Notes: a model not told the origin generated them from the sequence alone. DNA of 64,000 nucleotides from an uncultured Ruminococcus sp. (GCA_900066355.1 FMEL01000011.1:62001-126000); one strand, 5' to 3'; positions 53,974 to 63,561 are shown, numbered from the stretch's first letter. Translations and numbers: made by a program.

Positions 53974-55002
53974 ATGAGTGAAGAACGAACAATTACAATT
54001 GATGATGTTGCCAGATTAGCAGGTGTTTCCAGAGCAACTGCAGGTCGAGTTGTCGGGAATTACGGAAGTGTATCGGATAAAGCAAAAGAGAGAGTACTGG
54101 AAGCTGTCAGACAGCTGGATTACCAGCCGAATCTTATCGCAAGAGGATTAAGATCACAGTCTACAAAGACGATAGCGGTTGTCATTGGCAGTATTCGAAA
54201 TACTTATTCGACAGCACTTGTATATGCGGTAGAAAAAGAAGCGCAAAAAAAAGGATACAATGTTTTGATCTGTACGACACACGAAGATATCGAAAAAGAA
54301 ATAAAGCATTTGAAAGATTTAAGTAGCAAAAAAGTAGATGGAGTAATTCTGATGTCGGCTTACAGAGCAGACGGCAGCATGGATGAGAAATACAGGGAAT
54401 TCTATATTGGAAAATTGCCAATTGTGTTTGTCGACAGAAATATTCCGGATATTAATCGCGATGTAATACAAAGTGAAAACTTTGAAGCATCATATGATGC
54501 AACGCAATATCTTTTAAAGATGGGACATAGAAGAATCGGAATTATTGCGACATCAAATTTTTCAACAGTGCAGGAACGTATCGAAGGATACAGGGCGGCG
54601 CTTTCAGATGCAAAAGTAGAATTTGATGATTCGCTTATTGCAAGCGTAGATGAGCTGTCAGATAAAATGAGTAGAAAAGTATGTCACAACTTTTTAGAAG
54701 AACATCTGGATGTTACAGCATTATATGTTCTGAATAATAGTCTCTGTAGTGGTGTACTGCTTGATCTGAAAGAGCGAAAAATGCAGATTACAAAGGATAT
54801 CTCGCTTCTGGTATGGGATGACGAAGAGTATAACGAACTTCTTGATATCACAACAATTGAGCAGCCGATTACCGAAATCGGCAAACAGGCAACCCGACGA
54901 TTATTTGATCTTATCGGTGAACCTGAGGAGACGACAGATTATGAATGTAAGAAACTGAAACCGGAACTTATTATTCGTAAATCCTGTACAGCACCAAAAT
55001 AA
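53974..55002 (+). CDS. LacI/GalR-family repressor
   Basis: A 342-residue regulator with the N-terminal LacI helix-turn-helix and hinge (TIDDVARLAGVSRATAGRVV ... NLIARGLRSQSTKTIAVVIG). A periplasmic-binding-protein-like sensor domain follows. Operators lie immediately upstream, so it represses itself and the six genes downstream. The ligand is expected to be the imported sugar or its phosphate. AAGGTG lies six bases before ATG 53974; the frame reaches into the operators but that start is unlikely. Confidence 0.93.
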   Translation: MSEERTITIDDVARLAGVSRATAGRVVGNYGSVSDKAKERVLEAVRQLDYQPNLIARGLRSQSTKTIAVVIGSIRNTYSTALVYAVEKEAQKKGYNVLICTTHEDIEKEIKHLKDLSSKKVDGVILMSAYRADGSMDEKYREFYIGKLPIVFVDRNIPDINRDVIQSENFEASYDATQYLLKMGHRRIGIIATSNFSTVQERIEGYRAALSDAKVEFDDSLIASVDELSDKMSRKVCHNFLEEHLDVTALYVLNNSLCSGVLLDLKERKMQITKDISLLVWDDEEYNELLDITTIEQPITEIGKQATRRLFDLIGEPEETTDYECKKLKPELIIRKSCTAPK

Positions 55003-55057
55003 TGTACGTAATTCCGTGAGGATTACAAATAGAAATCACAAAAAAGGAGGAAGAAAA

Positions 55058-56290
55058 ATGGATTTAATTATGGGAATGAACAGCGGTTCTTCATTTGATG
55101 GAATCGATGTAATTTTAGCTGAAACCGAAATGGCGGAAGACGGATTCCCGAAAGCCCCACGTTTTATCTGCGGAGGATCGTATGAGTGGCCTAAGGAAGT
55201 GGCAGACATTGTTAAGGACGCATTCGTAAATAAGGTGGATATGATTGGACTGAATCGCCTTAATTATCTGTGTGGAGCAGTTTTTGCAGAAAAAGCAGCT
55301 CAGTTTATGAAAGAAAATAATATCGATTCAAAGGATATAAAGGTTCTCGGACTGGATACACAAACAATTTATCAGGAACAGCCAAATCATGCGGCTATTG
55401 CAAAAATGACGAAAGAAGAAAAAGATGACTGGGTAGGACGCTGGCTGTCAGGAAATTATCCATGTGGAACACAGATGGGTGATACATCTGTAATTGCCAA
55501 TCTGGTAGATATTGATACTGTTACACATTTCCGTCCGGCAGATCACACTTCCGGTGGTGCAGCCGCTCCATTGATGCCATATCTGGATTACATTCTTTTC
55601 AGAGATAAACCGGGATATACCATGACATTAAACATTGGTGGTATTGCAAATCTGCATGTTGCAAATGCAGACAGACGAAAAATGTTTGGATTTGATACCG
55701 GCCCTGGAAATATTATTTCAAACTATATGTGTAAAGTTTTGTTTGGAAAGGAATATGACAAAGACGGCGCGATTGCAGCATCTGGTAAAGTAGACAAAGG
55801 TCTGATGGATCATTTTATGAATCATCCATTCTGGGACAGACCTGTACCGCGTTCAGGATGGTCACAGGACTACAGTGAAGAATATATTAAAGCAACAATT
55901 CAGAAGTTCAGTGCCCTGCCAAAAGAAGATCTCCTTGCTACAGCGTGTGCATTTACAGGAGAAGCAGTTGCAAGAAGTATGAAAGAAAATGTACCGGAAG
56001 ATATTATTAAATCTACTGACAAACTTTATGCCAGTGGTGGTGGAGTAAAGAATCCTCAGATTATGAAAGAGATTCAGAAACGTGTTCCGGATAATATTAA
56101 AGTAACAACCTCTGCTGAAATCGGCATTCCGCCGGAATATAAAGAAGCAATAAAGTTTGCGACCATTGCTTATTCAACTATTCATTGCGTACCGGGCAAT
56201 ATTCCAGCAGCAGGTCATGCATCACAGTATGCGATTTTGGGAAAAATCGCAGTGGCACCTCGTCACATTAAAGGTGGTTCACAACTGTAA
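55058..56290 (+). CDS. AnmK-like anhydrosugar kinase, divergent
   Basis: A 410-residue kinase of the anhydro-N-acetylmuramic acid kinase family (same family as yeast levoglucosan kinase). AnmK hydrolyses the 1,6-anhydro bond while phosphorylating O-6. The phosphate loop is MNSGSSFDGID instead of the usual MSGTSLDGID. The catalytic aspartate is Asp162 in HFRPADHTSGG, but the usual GGQGAPL reads GGAAAPL. NIGGIANL and FDTGPGN are conserved. These substitutions near the substrate pocket suggest a substrate other than anhydroMurNAc. AAGGAGG precedes the ATG. Its place in a sugar-import operon supports catabolism of an imported anhydrosugar. Confidence 0.85.
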   Translation: MDLIMGMNSGSSFDGIDVILAETEMAEDGFPKAPRFICGGSYEWPKEVADIVKDAFVNKVDMIGLNRLNYLCGAVFAEKAAQFMKENNIDSKDIKVLGLDTQTIYQEQPNHAAIAKMTKEEKDDWVGRWLSGNYPCGTQMGDTSVIANLVDIDTVTHFRPADHTSGGAAAPLMPYLDYILFRDKPGYTMTLNIGGIANLHVANADRRKMFGFDTGPGNIISNYMCKVLFGKEYDKDGAIAASGKVDKGLMDHFMNHPFWDRPVPRSGWSQDYSEEYIKATIQKFSALPKEDLLATACAFTGEAVARSMKENVPEDIIKSTDKLYASGGGVKNPQIMKEIQKRVPDNIKVTTSAEIGIPPEYKEAIKFATIAYSTIHCVPGNIPAAGHASQYAILGKIAVAPRHIKGGSQL

Positions 56291-56365
56291 ATACATCTTT
56301 ATCATAACATGGAAATCGGTATTAATCTACAAAAATTATAGATATGGGGAATTATAACATTTAAT

Positions 56366-56373
56366 TTGAGAAC
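56366..56373 (+). promoter_or_regulatory. Operator half-site
   Basis: TTGAGAAC, one exact half of the LacI-type operator, lies just before the binding-protein gene. It may be coincidental or a weak accessory site. Confidence 0.25.
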
Positions 56374-56386
56374 AGGGAGGTCTTTT

Positions 56387-57574
56387 ATGAAGAAAAAATT
56401 AATGAGCATTTTATTAAGTGCAGCAGTAAGTGTGTCTATGGTAGCAGGTATGGGCGCCGTTGTTTATGCAGATACAGCAGAAGATAATGAAGCCATTAAA
56501 CTGGAAAAAGTAAAAGAAGCAGATTCTAATGGCGAAGAACCTGTGCTTGATATCAATGAAATTTATGGACTTAGCCCGGCAGGAGATCTTGCAGAACTCG
56601 CAGGAGACCTTTCTCTGACAGACGAAGAAGTACAGAAAATCAAAGATGGAAATTTTCGTGTTGCAATCTGTATGCATATGTTAAATAACGATGTAAATGT
56701 AACAAAAGCAAATCTGATCAAAGATACTCTGGAATCCTATGGCATTGATGTAATTGCGGTAACAGATGGAGAAAGTGATGTAGACACAATGATCACAAAT
56801 CTTGAAACAGTTATGGCAATGAGTCCGGATCTGATCATTTCAATTGCATATGATGTAAATGCAATGGTTCCGATTTTTGAACAGGTCAGAGATGCAGGCA
56901 TCAAACTGGTATTCTTTGAATGCGCACCGACAGGATTTGAAGCAGGAAAAGATTATGCAGCACTTGTAAGTACTGATTATTATGGAAACGGTCGTTTTGC
57001 AGCAGAATATATGGCATATTTACTGGACTATAAAGGTACAGTAGGTATTGCATACTACGATGCAGACGTTTGGACATGTAATCAGAGGGATCAGGCTTTC
57101 CGTGATGTTATGGAAAAATATCCTGACATTGAAGTAGTTGCAGACCAGGGATATGCAGACTTTAACCAGGCAGGTGTCGTAGGCGATGCAATTCTGGCAC
57201 AGTATCCGGATGTAGATGCAATCTATGCAACATGGGATTCACCGGCAGAACAGATCATCGAATCAGCAGTCGCAGTAGGCCGGGATGATTTGATTGTTAC
57301 TACAGTAGATCTTGGAGATAGCTCTGCAAGAATTATGGCAGAAAATGGAATGATTAAAGCAATCGGTTCTCCGAGATCCTATGAAGATGGAAATGCAATC
57401 GCGATGTCTGCACTTTATGCACTGATTGACAAAGACCTCGGAAGTGGATACATTGCAACTCCGACAATGGGTGTTACAAGTGAAAATCTTCTTGATGCAT
57501 ATAAAACAATCTTTAATACAGAGCCGGATTCTGCAATCGTTGATCTCTGGAATGAAAATATTGGCTCTAAATAA
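56387..57574 (+). CDS. Sugar ABC transporter substrate-binding protein
   Basis: A 395-residue RbsB/Peripla_BP_4-type binding protein (VAICMHMLNNDVN, LIISIAYDVNAMV, the DAIYATWDSPAEQI strand). It has a signal peptide (residues 1-29) with a predicted cleavage after VYA but no lipobox cysteine, which is odd for a Gram-positive binding protein. A region of about 50 residues rich in acidic residues separates the signal from the domain. GGGAGG is six bases before the ATG. It is the receptor of the importer encoded downstream. Confidence 0.9.
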   Translation: MKKKLMSILLSAAVSVSMVAGMGAVVYADTAEDNEAIKLEKVKEADSNGEEPVLDINEIYGLSPAGDLAELAGDLSLTDEEVQKIKDGNFRVAICMHMLNNDVNVTKANLIKDTLESYGIDVIAVTDGESDVDTMITNLETVMAMSPDLIISIAYDVNAMVPIFEQVRDAGIKLVFFECAPTGFEAGKDYAALVSTDYYGNGRFAAEYMAYLLDYKGTVGIAYYDADVWTCNQRDQAFRDVMEKYPDIEVVADQGYADFNQAGVVGDAILAQYPDVDAIYATWDSPAEQIIESAVAVGRDDLIVTTVDLGDSSARIMAENGMIKAIGSPRSYEDGNAIAMSALYALIDKDLGSGYIATPTMGVTSENLLDAYKTIFNTEPDSAIVDLWNENIGSK

Positions 57575-57586
57575 AAAGAGTATGGA

Positions 57587-57616
57587 AATGGCTGGCATGT
57601 AAAACTGCCAGCCATT
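57587..57616 (+). other. Intercistronic stem-loop after the binding-protein gene
   Basis: AATGGCTGGCA (57587-57597) and TGCCAGCCATT (57606-57616) form a perfect 11-bp stem with an eight-base loop and no T-run. Such hairpins often stabilise the upstream message so that binding protein is made in excess over membrane components. Confidence 0.75.
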
Positions 57617-57635
57617 CACAAAAAGGGGTGAAAGA

Positions 57636-59129
57636 ATGGGCGATTATGCGGTAGAAATGATTAATATATGCAAAGGATTCGGTGGAGTCTCTGTATTAAA
57701 AAATGTTAATTTTCAATTGAAAAAAGGCGAGATACATGCACTGGTAGGTGGAAATGGTGCAGGAAAATCGACATTGATGAAAATAATGACAGGTGTATAT
57801 AGTTGTGACAGCGGCGAAATCCGAATAGATGGTCAGCCGGTTAAGATTAATAGTACAGAAGATTCTAAAGAATGTGGAATTGGTATGATTTTTCAGGAAT
57901 TAAGTTTAATTCCGACACTCACAGTAGAAGAAAATATTTATTTAAATCATGAGTTAAAAGAAAAAGGCTTTCTCAACAAAAAAGAGATGAGAAAGAATGC
58001 TGAAGCATTGCTTAAAGATCTGGAAATAGATGTTGATGTTACGAAAAAAATTCAAAAACTGGAAGTAGGTGTATGCCAGTTAGTTGAAATTGCAAAAGCA
58101 TTATCGGTCGAACGAAAAGTATTGATTATGGATGAACCTACGGCGTCTCTGACAGATGAAGAAACAAAGCTTTTATTCAAGATTATGAGACGACTTCAGA
58201 GCAGAGGTGTTTCTATAGTTTATATATCACATAGAATGAAAGAAATCCTTGAAATTTCAGATACAATATCAGTCCTGCGAAATGGTGAGATTGTAAAGAC
58301 CGCTTCGACAAAAGAAATGACACTGGACAGTATCATTACACATATGATGGGTGAAAATGCAGTTAATTCTTTTGTGTATAAACAACGAAAAGTGCCGGTA
58401 AGTAATGAAACGATGTTGAAGGTTGAAAATCTTACATGGAAAGGAAATGAAAACGAAATATCTTTTGAAGTTAAAAAAGGTGAAGTGCTGGGGCTGATTG
58501 GCCTGATGGGTAGCGGCAGAACAGAAACATTGGAAACGCTGTTTGGACTTAGAAAACAGTATGGCGCCAAAATTATTCTGGATGGAGAAGAACTTGACTT
58601 AAAAGATCCATCTTATGCCATTGAAAAGGGAATTACACTGATTCCGGAGGACAGACGCAGACTGGGAATTATTTTATCCCATTCTGTAAAACAGAATTTA
58701 AATCTTCCGAATCTGAACTCGCTTAAAAAAGGAATTTTTCTGGACAATAAAAAATGCAAGAAAATGGCAGAACAGTGTATTGAGCATTATGGAGTTGTTT
58801 CTGATGGTGTGGAACTTCCAATTCAGAAGTTATCGGGAGGAAACCAGCAGAAGATCGTTATTGCAAAATGGTTTGAGACGAATCCAAAGCTGCTTCTTAT
58901 GGATGAACCTACCGCAGGTGTAGACATTGGAGCGAAAGGTGAAATTGTAAAAATGATTCGTTCATTTGCGGAAGAAAACAAAAGCGTTATTTTTGTTTCA
59001 TCTGAATTGGCAGAAATTATGGCAGTTTGTGACCGTGTTCTGGTTTACCATAAAGGAATGATCAGTGGTGAACTCAAACGGGAAGACATGATAAATGAGG
59101 AGGTATTACAGAATGCAATCCAGAACTAA
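57636..59129 (+). CDS. Sugar ABC transporter ATPase (RbsA/MglA type)
   Basis: A 497-residue tandem ATPase. The first domain has Walker A GGNGAGKST and Walker B MDEPTASL. The second domain has a degenerate Walker A (GLMGSGRTE) and LLMDEPTAGVDIG. This two-domain, half-degenerate pattern is typical for pentose/hexose importers. AAGGGGTG precedes the ATG, and it overlaps the permease gene by 17 bases. Confidence 0.94.
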   Translation: MGDYAVEMINICKGFGGVSVLKNVNFQLKKGEIHALVGGNGAGKSTLMKIMTGVYSCDSGEIRIDGQPVKINSTEDSKECGIGMIFQELSLIPTLTVEENIYLNHELKEKGFLNKKEMRKNAEALLKDLEIDVDVTKKIQKLEVGVCQLVEIAKALSVERKVLIMDEPTASLTDEETKLLFKIMRRLQSRGVSIVYISHRMKEILEISDTISVLRNGEIVKTASTKEMTLDSIITHMMGENAVNSFVYKQRKVPVSNETMLKVENLTWKGNENEISFEVKKGEVLGLIGLMGSGRTETLETLFGLRKQYGAKIILDGEELDLKDPSYAIEKGITLIPEDRRRLGIILSHSVKQNLNLPNLNSLKKGIFLDNKKCKKMAEQCIEHYGVVSDGVELPIQKLSGGNQQKIVIAKWFETNPKLLLMDEPTAGVDIGAKGEIVKMIRSFAEENKSVIFVSSELAEIMAVCDRVLVYHKGMISGELKREDMINEEVLQNAIQN

Positions 59130-60072
59130 AAAGAAACAGGTAGATATTACAAAGTATATGGTTTACATCATATTTGTTTTTGCGATAGCAATCTTTGCAT
59201 TGTGGCTTGGGGGAATGTTCTTTTCCGTTACAAACCTGTTAAACATTATTCGTCAGACAGCAGCAATTTCAGTTATGGCGGTTGGAATGACCTTTGTACT
59301 TGCAACTGGCGGAATTGATCTGACAATCAGCGGTATTGTTCCGACAGCAGGTCTCGTAAGTGCGATGATTCTGAACGCAACAAATAATATTTTTCTTGGA
59401 GTAGCTGTACCGCTTGCAATGGGTGCGGTGGTAGGACTTGCGAATGGATTACTGATTACATTTTTTACGATCCCACCATTTTTGGTTACATTAGGTATGC
59501 AGGGCGTGTTTATCGGTGTATCCATGTGGGTCAGCAATACGAAATCTGTTCCAATCTATAATAATACATTTAACAATATTTTTGGTTATGGAAGTGTTGG
59601 AGGGATCCCGGTACTTTTCTTCTGGATTCTTGCATTCCTTATTTTGGGAATTATTTTATTAAATCATACAGCATTCGGACGTAAAGTTCTGGCGGTTGGT
59701 GGAAATGCTGCAGCAGCAGAATACACGGGTGTAAAGGTAAACAAAGTTCTTATCCAGACATATATTCTTTCCGGTATTCTTTCTGCAACAGCGGGACTTC
59801 TTTACTGTGGACGAACAAAAGCTGCCAAATATACATATGGTGAAGGCGTAGAGATGGATGTAATCGCAGCTGTTGTACTTGGCGGAACTGCAATGTCAGG
59901 AGGAACAGGAAATATTTTAGGTTCCATTGTCGGAGCGTTACTTATGGGTATGATCAATAATGGTCTTATTATGGGCGGTTTAAGTGTAAGTCAGCAGAAA
60001 ATCGTCAGAGGTATTATCATTATTATTGCAGTTGCAATTGGAAATCTTCAGAGCAGAAAGAAAAAAGTATGA
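59113..60072 (+). CDS. Sugar ABC transporter permease (RbsC type)
   Basis: A 319-residue permease with about eight to ten membrane helices and the RbsC signatures VGMTFVLATGGIDLTISGIV, GRKVLAVGGNAAAAEYTGV and VLGGTAMSGGTGNILGSIVG. Only one permease gene is present, so it should form a homodimer. GAGGAGG lies nine bases before ATG 59113. The gene order binding protein-ATPase-permease is complete. Confidence 0.93.
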   Translation: MQSRTKKKQVDITKYMVYIIFVFAIAIFALWLGGMFFSVTNLLNIIRQTAAISVMAVGMTFVLATGGIDLTISGIVPTAGLVSAMILNATNNIFLGVAVPLAMGAVVGLANGLLITFFTIPPFLVTLGMQGVFIGVSMWVSNTKSVPIYNNTFNNIFGYGSVGGIPVLFFWILAFLILGIILLNHTAFGRKVLAVGGNAAAAEYTGVKVNKVLIQTYILSGILSATAGLLYCGRTKAAKYTYGEGVEMDVIAAVVLGGTAMSGGTGNILGSIVGALLMGMINNGLIMGGLSVSQQKIVRGIIIIIAVAIGNLQSRKKKV

Positions 60073-60104
60073 TCCGGAATATGTAGAAAGAGAGGCACAA
60101 ATCT

Positions 60105-61277
60105 ATGAAAAATGTTGGATTAAGTATGATTGGCGGTGGATTTATGGGAAAACTTCATACTCTTGCAATTCAGAGTTATCCAGTATATTATTATCCGCCT
60201 GCAGTAAATGTTTTTAAAGAATGTGTTGTAGATGTTAATCCGGCGGTTGCTGAGATGAGTAAAATCCGTTACGGATTTGAGAGAAGTACTACAGATTATC
60301 ATGATTTGTTTGAAGACGATAAAACAACGGCAGTTGTAGTTGCTACGCCAAACTTTTTACATAAACCGATCGTTCTGGATGCGATTAAAGCGGGAAAGAA
60401 TGTTTTTTGTGAAAAACCGCTTGCAATGACAGCAGATGATGCATGGGAAATGTATGAAGCAGCACAGAAAGCAGGAGTGATCCATGCAGTAGGCCATAAT
60501 AACAGAGCGTTATCGGGCATTCGATTTATTAAAAAAATGATTGATGAAGGTAAATTCGGAAAAATTTACAGTATTCAGATGAGATACATTCAGAGTTGGG
60601 GAATGGATCCGGAAGCTCCGATGCAGTGGAGGTTTGACGCAAGTAAAGCAGGAACAGGAACTTTAGGCGATACCGGTTCACATGCGCTGGATATTGGAAG
60701 ATATCTTTTAGGAAATATAAAAAGAGTTTCCAGTCTGAACAGTACGTTTGTTAAAGAAAGAAACGTAGCAGCAGGTGCACTTCTTTCAAAAGTTCCGGAT
60801 AAAGATCAGATTACGGGAAGGCAGAAAGTTGATGTAGATGATGATACCAAATCTGTTGTGGAATTTGAATCTGGTGTAACAGGATTTCTCTGGTCAAGCC
60901 GCTTCTGTATCGGCCAGGAAGATACGCTTGATATTGAAATCTATGGAAGCGAAGGTGCTGCGAAATTCTCGAGAGAACGTCCGAATGAGGTACAGGTTGT
61001 ATTTAAATCAGATGGCGATGAACTTAGAGGTTTCCGCACTATAAAAATGGGACCGGCACATCCGAATGGAGAACTCTGGCCTATGGCAGATCTTGGTGTC
61101 GGGTATGTAGAACAGAAATGTGTAGAATACAAAGCGTTCTTTGATGCAATAGCAAATGATGATCCGTCGCTTGTTTCCTGTAGTTTCTATGATGGCTTTA
61201 AAGTATGTCAAGTTGTAGACGCTATCAAGAAATCTTCTGAAACAGGAAACTGGGAATATATCGATAACACGAAATGA
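60105..61277 (+). CDS. Gfo/Idh/MocA-family NAD(P)-dependent oxidoreductase
   Basis: A 390-residue enzyme with an N-terminal dinucleotide loop (MIGGGFMGKLH), the catalytic CEKPLAM lysine (Lys104) and GDTGSHALDIGRYL (His193, Asp196). Members oxidise sugar or inositol hydroxyls, often to 3-keto sugars; bacterial levoglucosan dehydrogenase belongs here. Its operon with an anhydrosugar-type kinase, importer and dehydrogenase supports a sugar-oxidation step. The residues around the pocket do not allow a specific substrate. Confidence 0.9.
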   Translation: MKNVGLSMIGGGFMGKLHTLAIQSYPVYYYPPAVNVFKECVVDVNPAVAEMSKIRYGFERSTTDYHDLFEDDKTTAVVVATPNFLHKPIVLDAIKAGKNVFCEKPLAMTADDAWEMYEAAQKAGVIHAVGHNNRALSGIRFIKKMIDEGKFGKIYSIQMRYIQSWGMDPEAPMQWRFDASKAGTGTLGDTGSHALDIGRYLLGNIKRVSSLNSTFVKERNVAAGALLSKVPDKDQITGRQKVDVDDDTKSVVEFESGVTGFLWSSRFCIGQEDTLDIEIYGSEGAAKFSRERPNEVQVVFKSDGDELRGFRTIKMGPAHPNGELWPMADLGVGYVEQKCVEYKAFFDAIANDDPSLVSCSFYDGFKVCQVVDAIKKSSETGNWEYIDNTK

Positions 61278-61295
61278 TCATGGAGGTATTGAAGT

Positions 61296-62336
61296 ATGGT
61301 AAAAACTATGAGAGCAGTTAAAATTCCATGTGAAGATACAATTGAACTACATCAGGTACCGATCCCGGAACCGCAAAAAGGATGGGTAAGGATCAAGATG
61401 AAAGCATCTGCTCTTTGCAGAAGTGACTTGTACCGTTTTCATGGACAGAAAGTTTTTGAAGATACCGGTGATGAAAGTTTTATAACACCGGGACATGAAC
61501 CTTGTGGTATTGTAGAAAAACTCGGTGAGGGTGTAGATAAAGTTAAAGAAGGCGACAGGGTTGCAATTTATCTGGCGATTGGCTGTGGTCATTGTGAACA
61601 TTGTCTTTCAGGAAATACTGTTCTTTGTCCGGAATTTAAATGCATTGGTTTTGCATTAGATGGAGCACATGCCGATTATATTGTAGTACCTCAGGAATGC
61701 TGTCTTCCATTACCAGATGATATGGACTTTGTAACAGGAGCATTATCTACAGACGTAGCCGGAACACTGTATACGGCATGCCGGAGAATCGGTGTAAACG
61801 CAACAAAGACTGTTACAATATTCGGTATCGGACCGATGGGAATGGGAGGAGTACTGATTGCAAAAGCTCTGGGTGCACGGGTGATCGTATCTGATATCAA
61901 TGAGCAGAGACTTGCGCTGGCAAAAGAACTCGGAGCGGATGTTGCCATTAATTCTAAAGAAGTAGATGCAGTTGCAGAAATTAAAAGACTCACAGGCGGA
62001 CGTGGATCAGATTGCGTGATTTGCTGTGCAGGAAACAATATTGCATATAATCAGGCACTGGATTGTGCGAAGAAAGGCGGAAATGTAGCGTTTATTGCAG
62101 AAGCACATGGAATCACAATTGATCCAAGTGCACAGTTTATCAATAAGAGATTAAATGTAATGGGCTGTTGGTATTTTAACTGCTGTGACTGGAGAGAGAT
62201 TACCGATTTTATTCTGGACCAAAAAGTACCGCTGAAAGCAATTGCAACGAAATTGTATGATTTGGATGATGCGGACGAAGCCTTCCGATTATTTGATTCA
62301 GGCAAAACGCAGAAAGTAGTTTTTGTGTGGGACTAA
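61296..62336 (+). CDS. Zinc-dependent medium-chain dehydrogenase
   Basis: A 346-residue MDR enzyme of the sorbitol/threonine dehydrogenase group. The catalytic zinc motif (GHEPCG), four structural-zinc cysteines (CGHCEHCLSGNTVLC) and a nucleotide loop (FGIGPMGMGGV) are intact. It probably interconverts a polyol and ketose, or a keto-sugar intermediate, in the pathway of the operon. GGAGG precedes ATG 61296. It is the last gene before a strong terminator. Confidence 0.92.
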   Translation: MVKTMRAVKIPCEDTIELHQVPIPEPQKGWVRIKMKASALCRSDLYRFHGQKVFEDTGDESFITPGHEPCGIVEKLGEGVDKVKEGDRVAIYLAIGCGHCEHCLSGNTVLCPEFKCIGFALDGAHADYIVVPQECCLPLPDDMDFVTGALSTDVAGTLYTACRRIGVNATKTVTIFGIGPMGMGGVLIAKALGARVIVSDINEQRLALAKELGADVAINSKEVDAVAEIKRLTGGRGSDCVICCAGNNIAYNQALDCAKKGGNVAFIAEAHGITIDPSAQFINKRLNVMGCWYFNCCDWREITDFILDQKVPLKAIATKLYDLDDADEAFRLFDSGKTQKVVFVWD

Positions 62337-62368
62337 ATAAATACAATTCTGTGTAAACAGAGAAAAAG

Positions 62369-62414
62369 AAACCTGCTGAATGATTAATGCATATAATCAT
62401 CCAGCAGGTTTTTA
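62369..62414. terminator. Terminator shared by sugar operon and J-domain gene
   Basis: AAACCTGCTG (62369-62379 region) pairs with CAGCAGGTTT (62402-62412), with an inner ATGATT/AATCAT stem and T-run. The stem contains the last codons of the J-domain gene on the other strand. Confidence 0.85.
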
Positions 62415-63403
62415 ATTTGCAATGAGATATTTTCCGGGAAGGTTCCGGTGGCAGTATGGGGAACCTTGAGCCAGAAATCCAGGTGTCTGTAGCGACTGGA
62501 ATTTTTGGCCTTTTTGCTGTCCTGCTTTTCGGAAACACGAATTTTGACCTGTGCCCGCCGCTGTTCGAGAAGGGGGATAACGATATAATACAGACGGTCA
62601 TCGTGGAAAGAAAGATAACCGACATTTTGCCCGGCAGCGGATTTCAGGAAGAGGCGGTGCCTGGTGATAGATGCCGGATATAAGGTGGATCCGGCGGTAA
62701 GTTTCGGGGCAGATAAAGACAGCTCCAACATGGCAGGAATACGATAAATATCCGCCTCTTTTCCGACAGATGGTTTGATCAGAAGCTTTAATGTTTCGGA
62801 GGCATCGATGAACTGCTGGGTCAGAAGATAAGTGAGTTCTGCCTGCACTTCGCCGCGGCGAGAGAGACTGGGTCTGCCATCACCGGTCTGTTCTGTCTGC
62901 TCCAGAATTTTTTTGCTGCATTCAAAGATGCTTTTCAGGAATAGCGGAAAGTCTTCTTCTGGTTTCCAGATAAATTTGCCGGTATCCAGAATAAAGCTTC
63001 CGATAATGCTGCAGTCGTAATCTTCTACGTAGTGGTAGATGTTGCGTTCGGCATAAGCGTGTGGATTGACCGGGGCATTCCAGCGTTTTTTCTTCGAAGT
63101 ATCAGAGGATGCATGAGAAGAAAATCTGGCAGAAGAATCGAATGCAGAAGCGCGTGAAGCAGATCTGGCGGAAGCTCCGGACGAAGAAGTGCGAGATGCA
63201 AGTCCATTTAGTCCGTTACCGGATTTGCACATAAACGTGTAAGCTTCATTGATTTCCTGTACGCTGTAATCGTATTCAGTTTTGTGGAAAGCATCCGTAT
63301 CAGGATGGACTTTGTGCATCAATTGCCGGTAGCTTTTCTTGATTTCCTGCATGTCTGCGTCAATACTGACTCCAAGAATCCGGCAGGCCTGTGATCTGGT
63401 CAT
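62384..63403 (-). CDS. J-domain (DnaJ-like) protein
   Basis: A 339-residue protein with an N-terminal J domain including the HPD motif (YRQLMHKVHPDTD; about residues 26-38) and ending near residue 65. A Ser/Ala/Arg-rich linker (about 65-105) and a long C-terminal domain of unknown function follow. J domains stimulate Hsp70 (DnaK) ATPase. No zinc-finger or standard DnaJ C-terminal domain is present, so it is a specialised co-chaperone. The ATG at 63403 has CGGAGA upstream; a longer frame to 63586 crosses the intergenic region. Confidence 0.85.
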   Translation of the reverse strand: MTRSQACRILGVSIDADMQEIKKSYRQLMHKVHPDTDAFHKTEYDYSVQEINEAYTFMCKSGNGLNGLASRTSSSGASARSASRASAFDSSARFSSHASSDTSKKKRWNAPVNPHAYAERNIYHYVEDYDCSIIGSFILDTGKFIWKPEEDFPLFLKSIFECSKKILEQTEQTGDGRPSLSRRGEVQAELTYLLTQQFIDASETLKLLIKPSVGKEADIYRIPAMLELSLSAPKLTAGSTLYPASITRHRLFLKSAAGQNVGYLSFHDDRLYYIVIPLLEQRRAQVKIRVSEKQDSKKAKNSSRYRHLDFWLKVPHTATGTFPENISLQIKNLLDDYMH

Positions 63404-63561
63404 AAAATTTCTCCGTGATTTACGAATACAGACATCATAGCATGAGGAACAGGAGAGTTCCAGACCGGAATGCCAATTTATAGAAAGTTTATACACATAC
63501 AGAAAATTATGTGCTATTATATAAATGGAACAAAATGTTCGGAAAGAAAGGCTTGTGGTGG

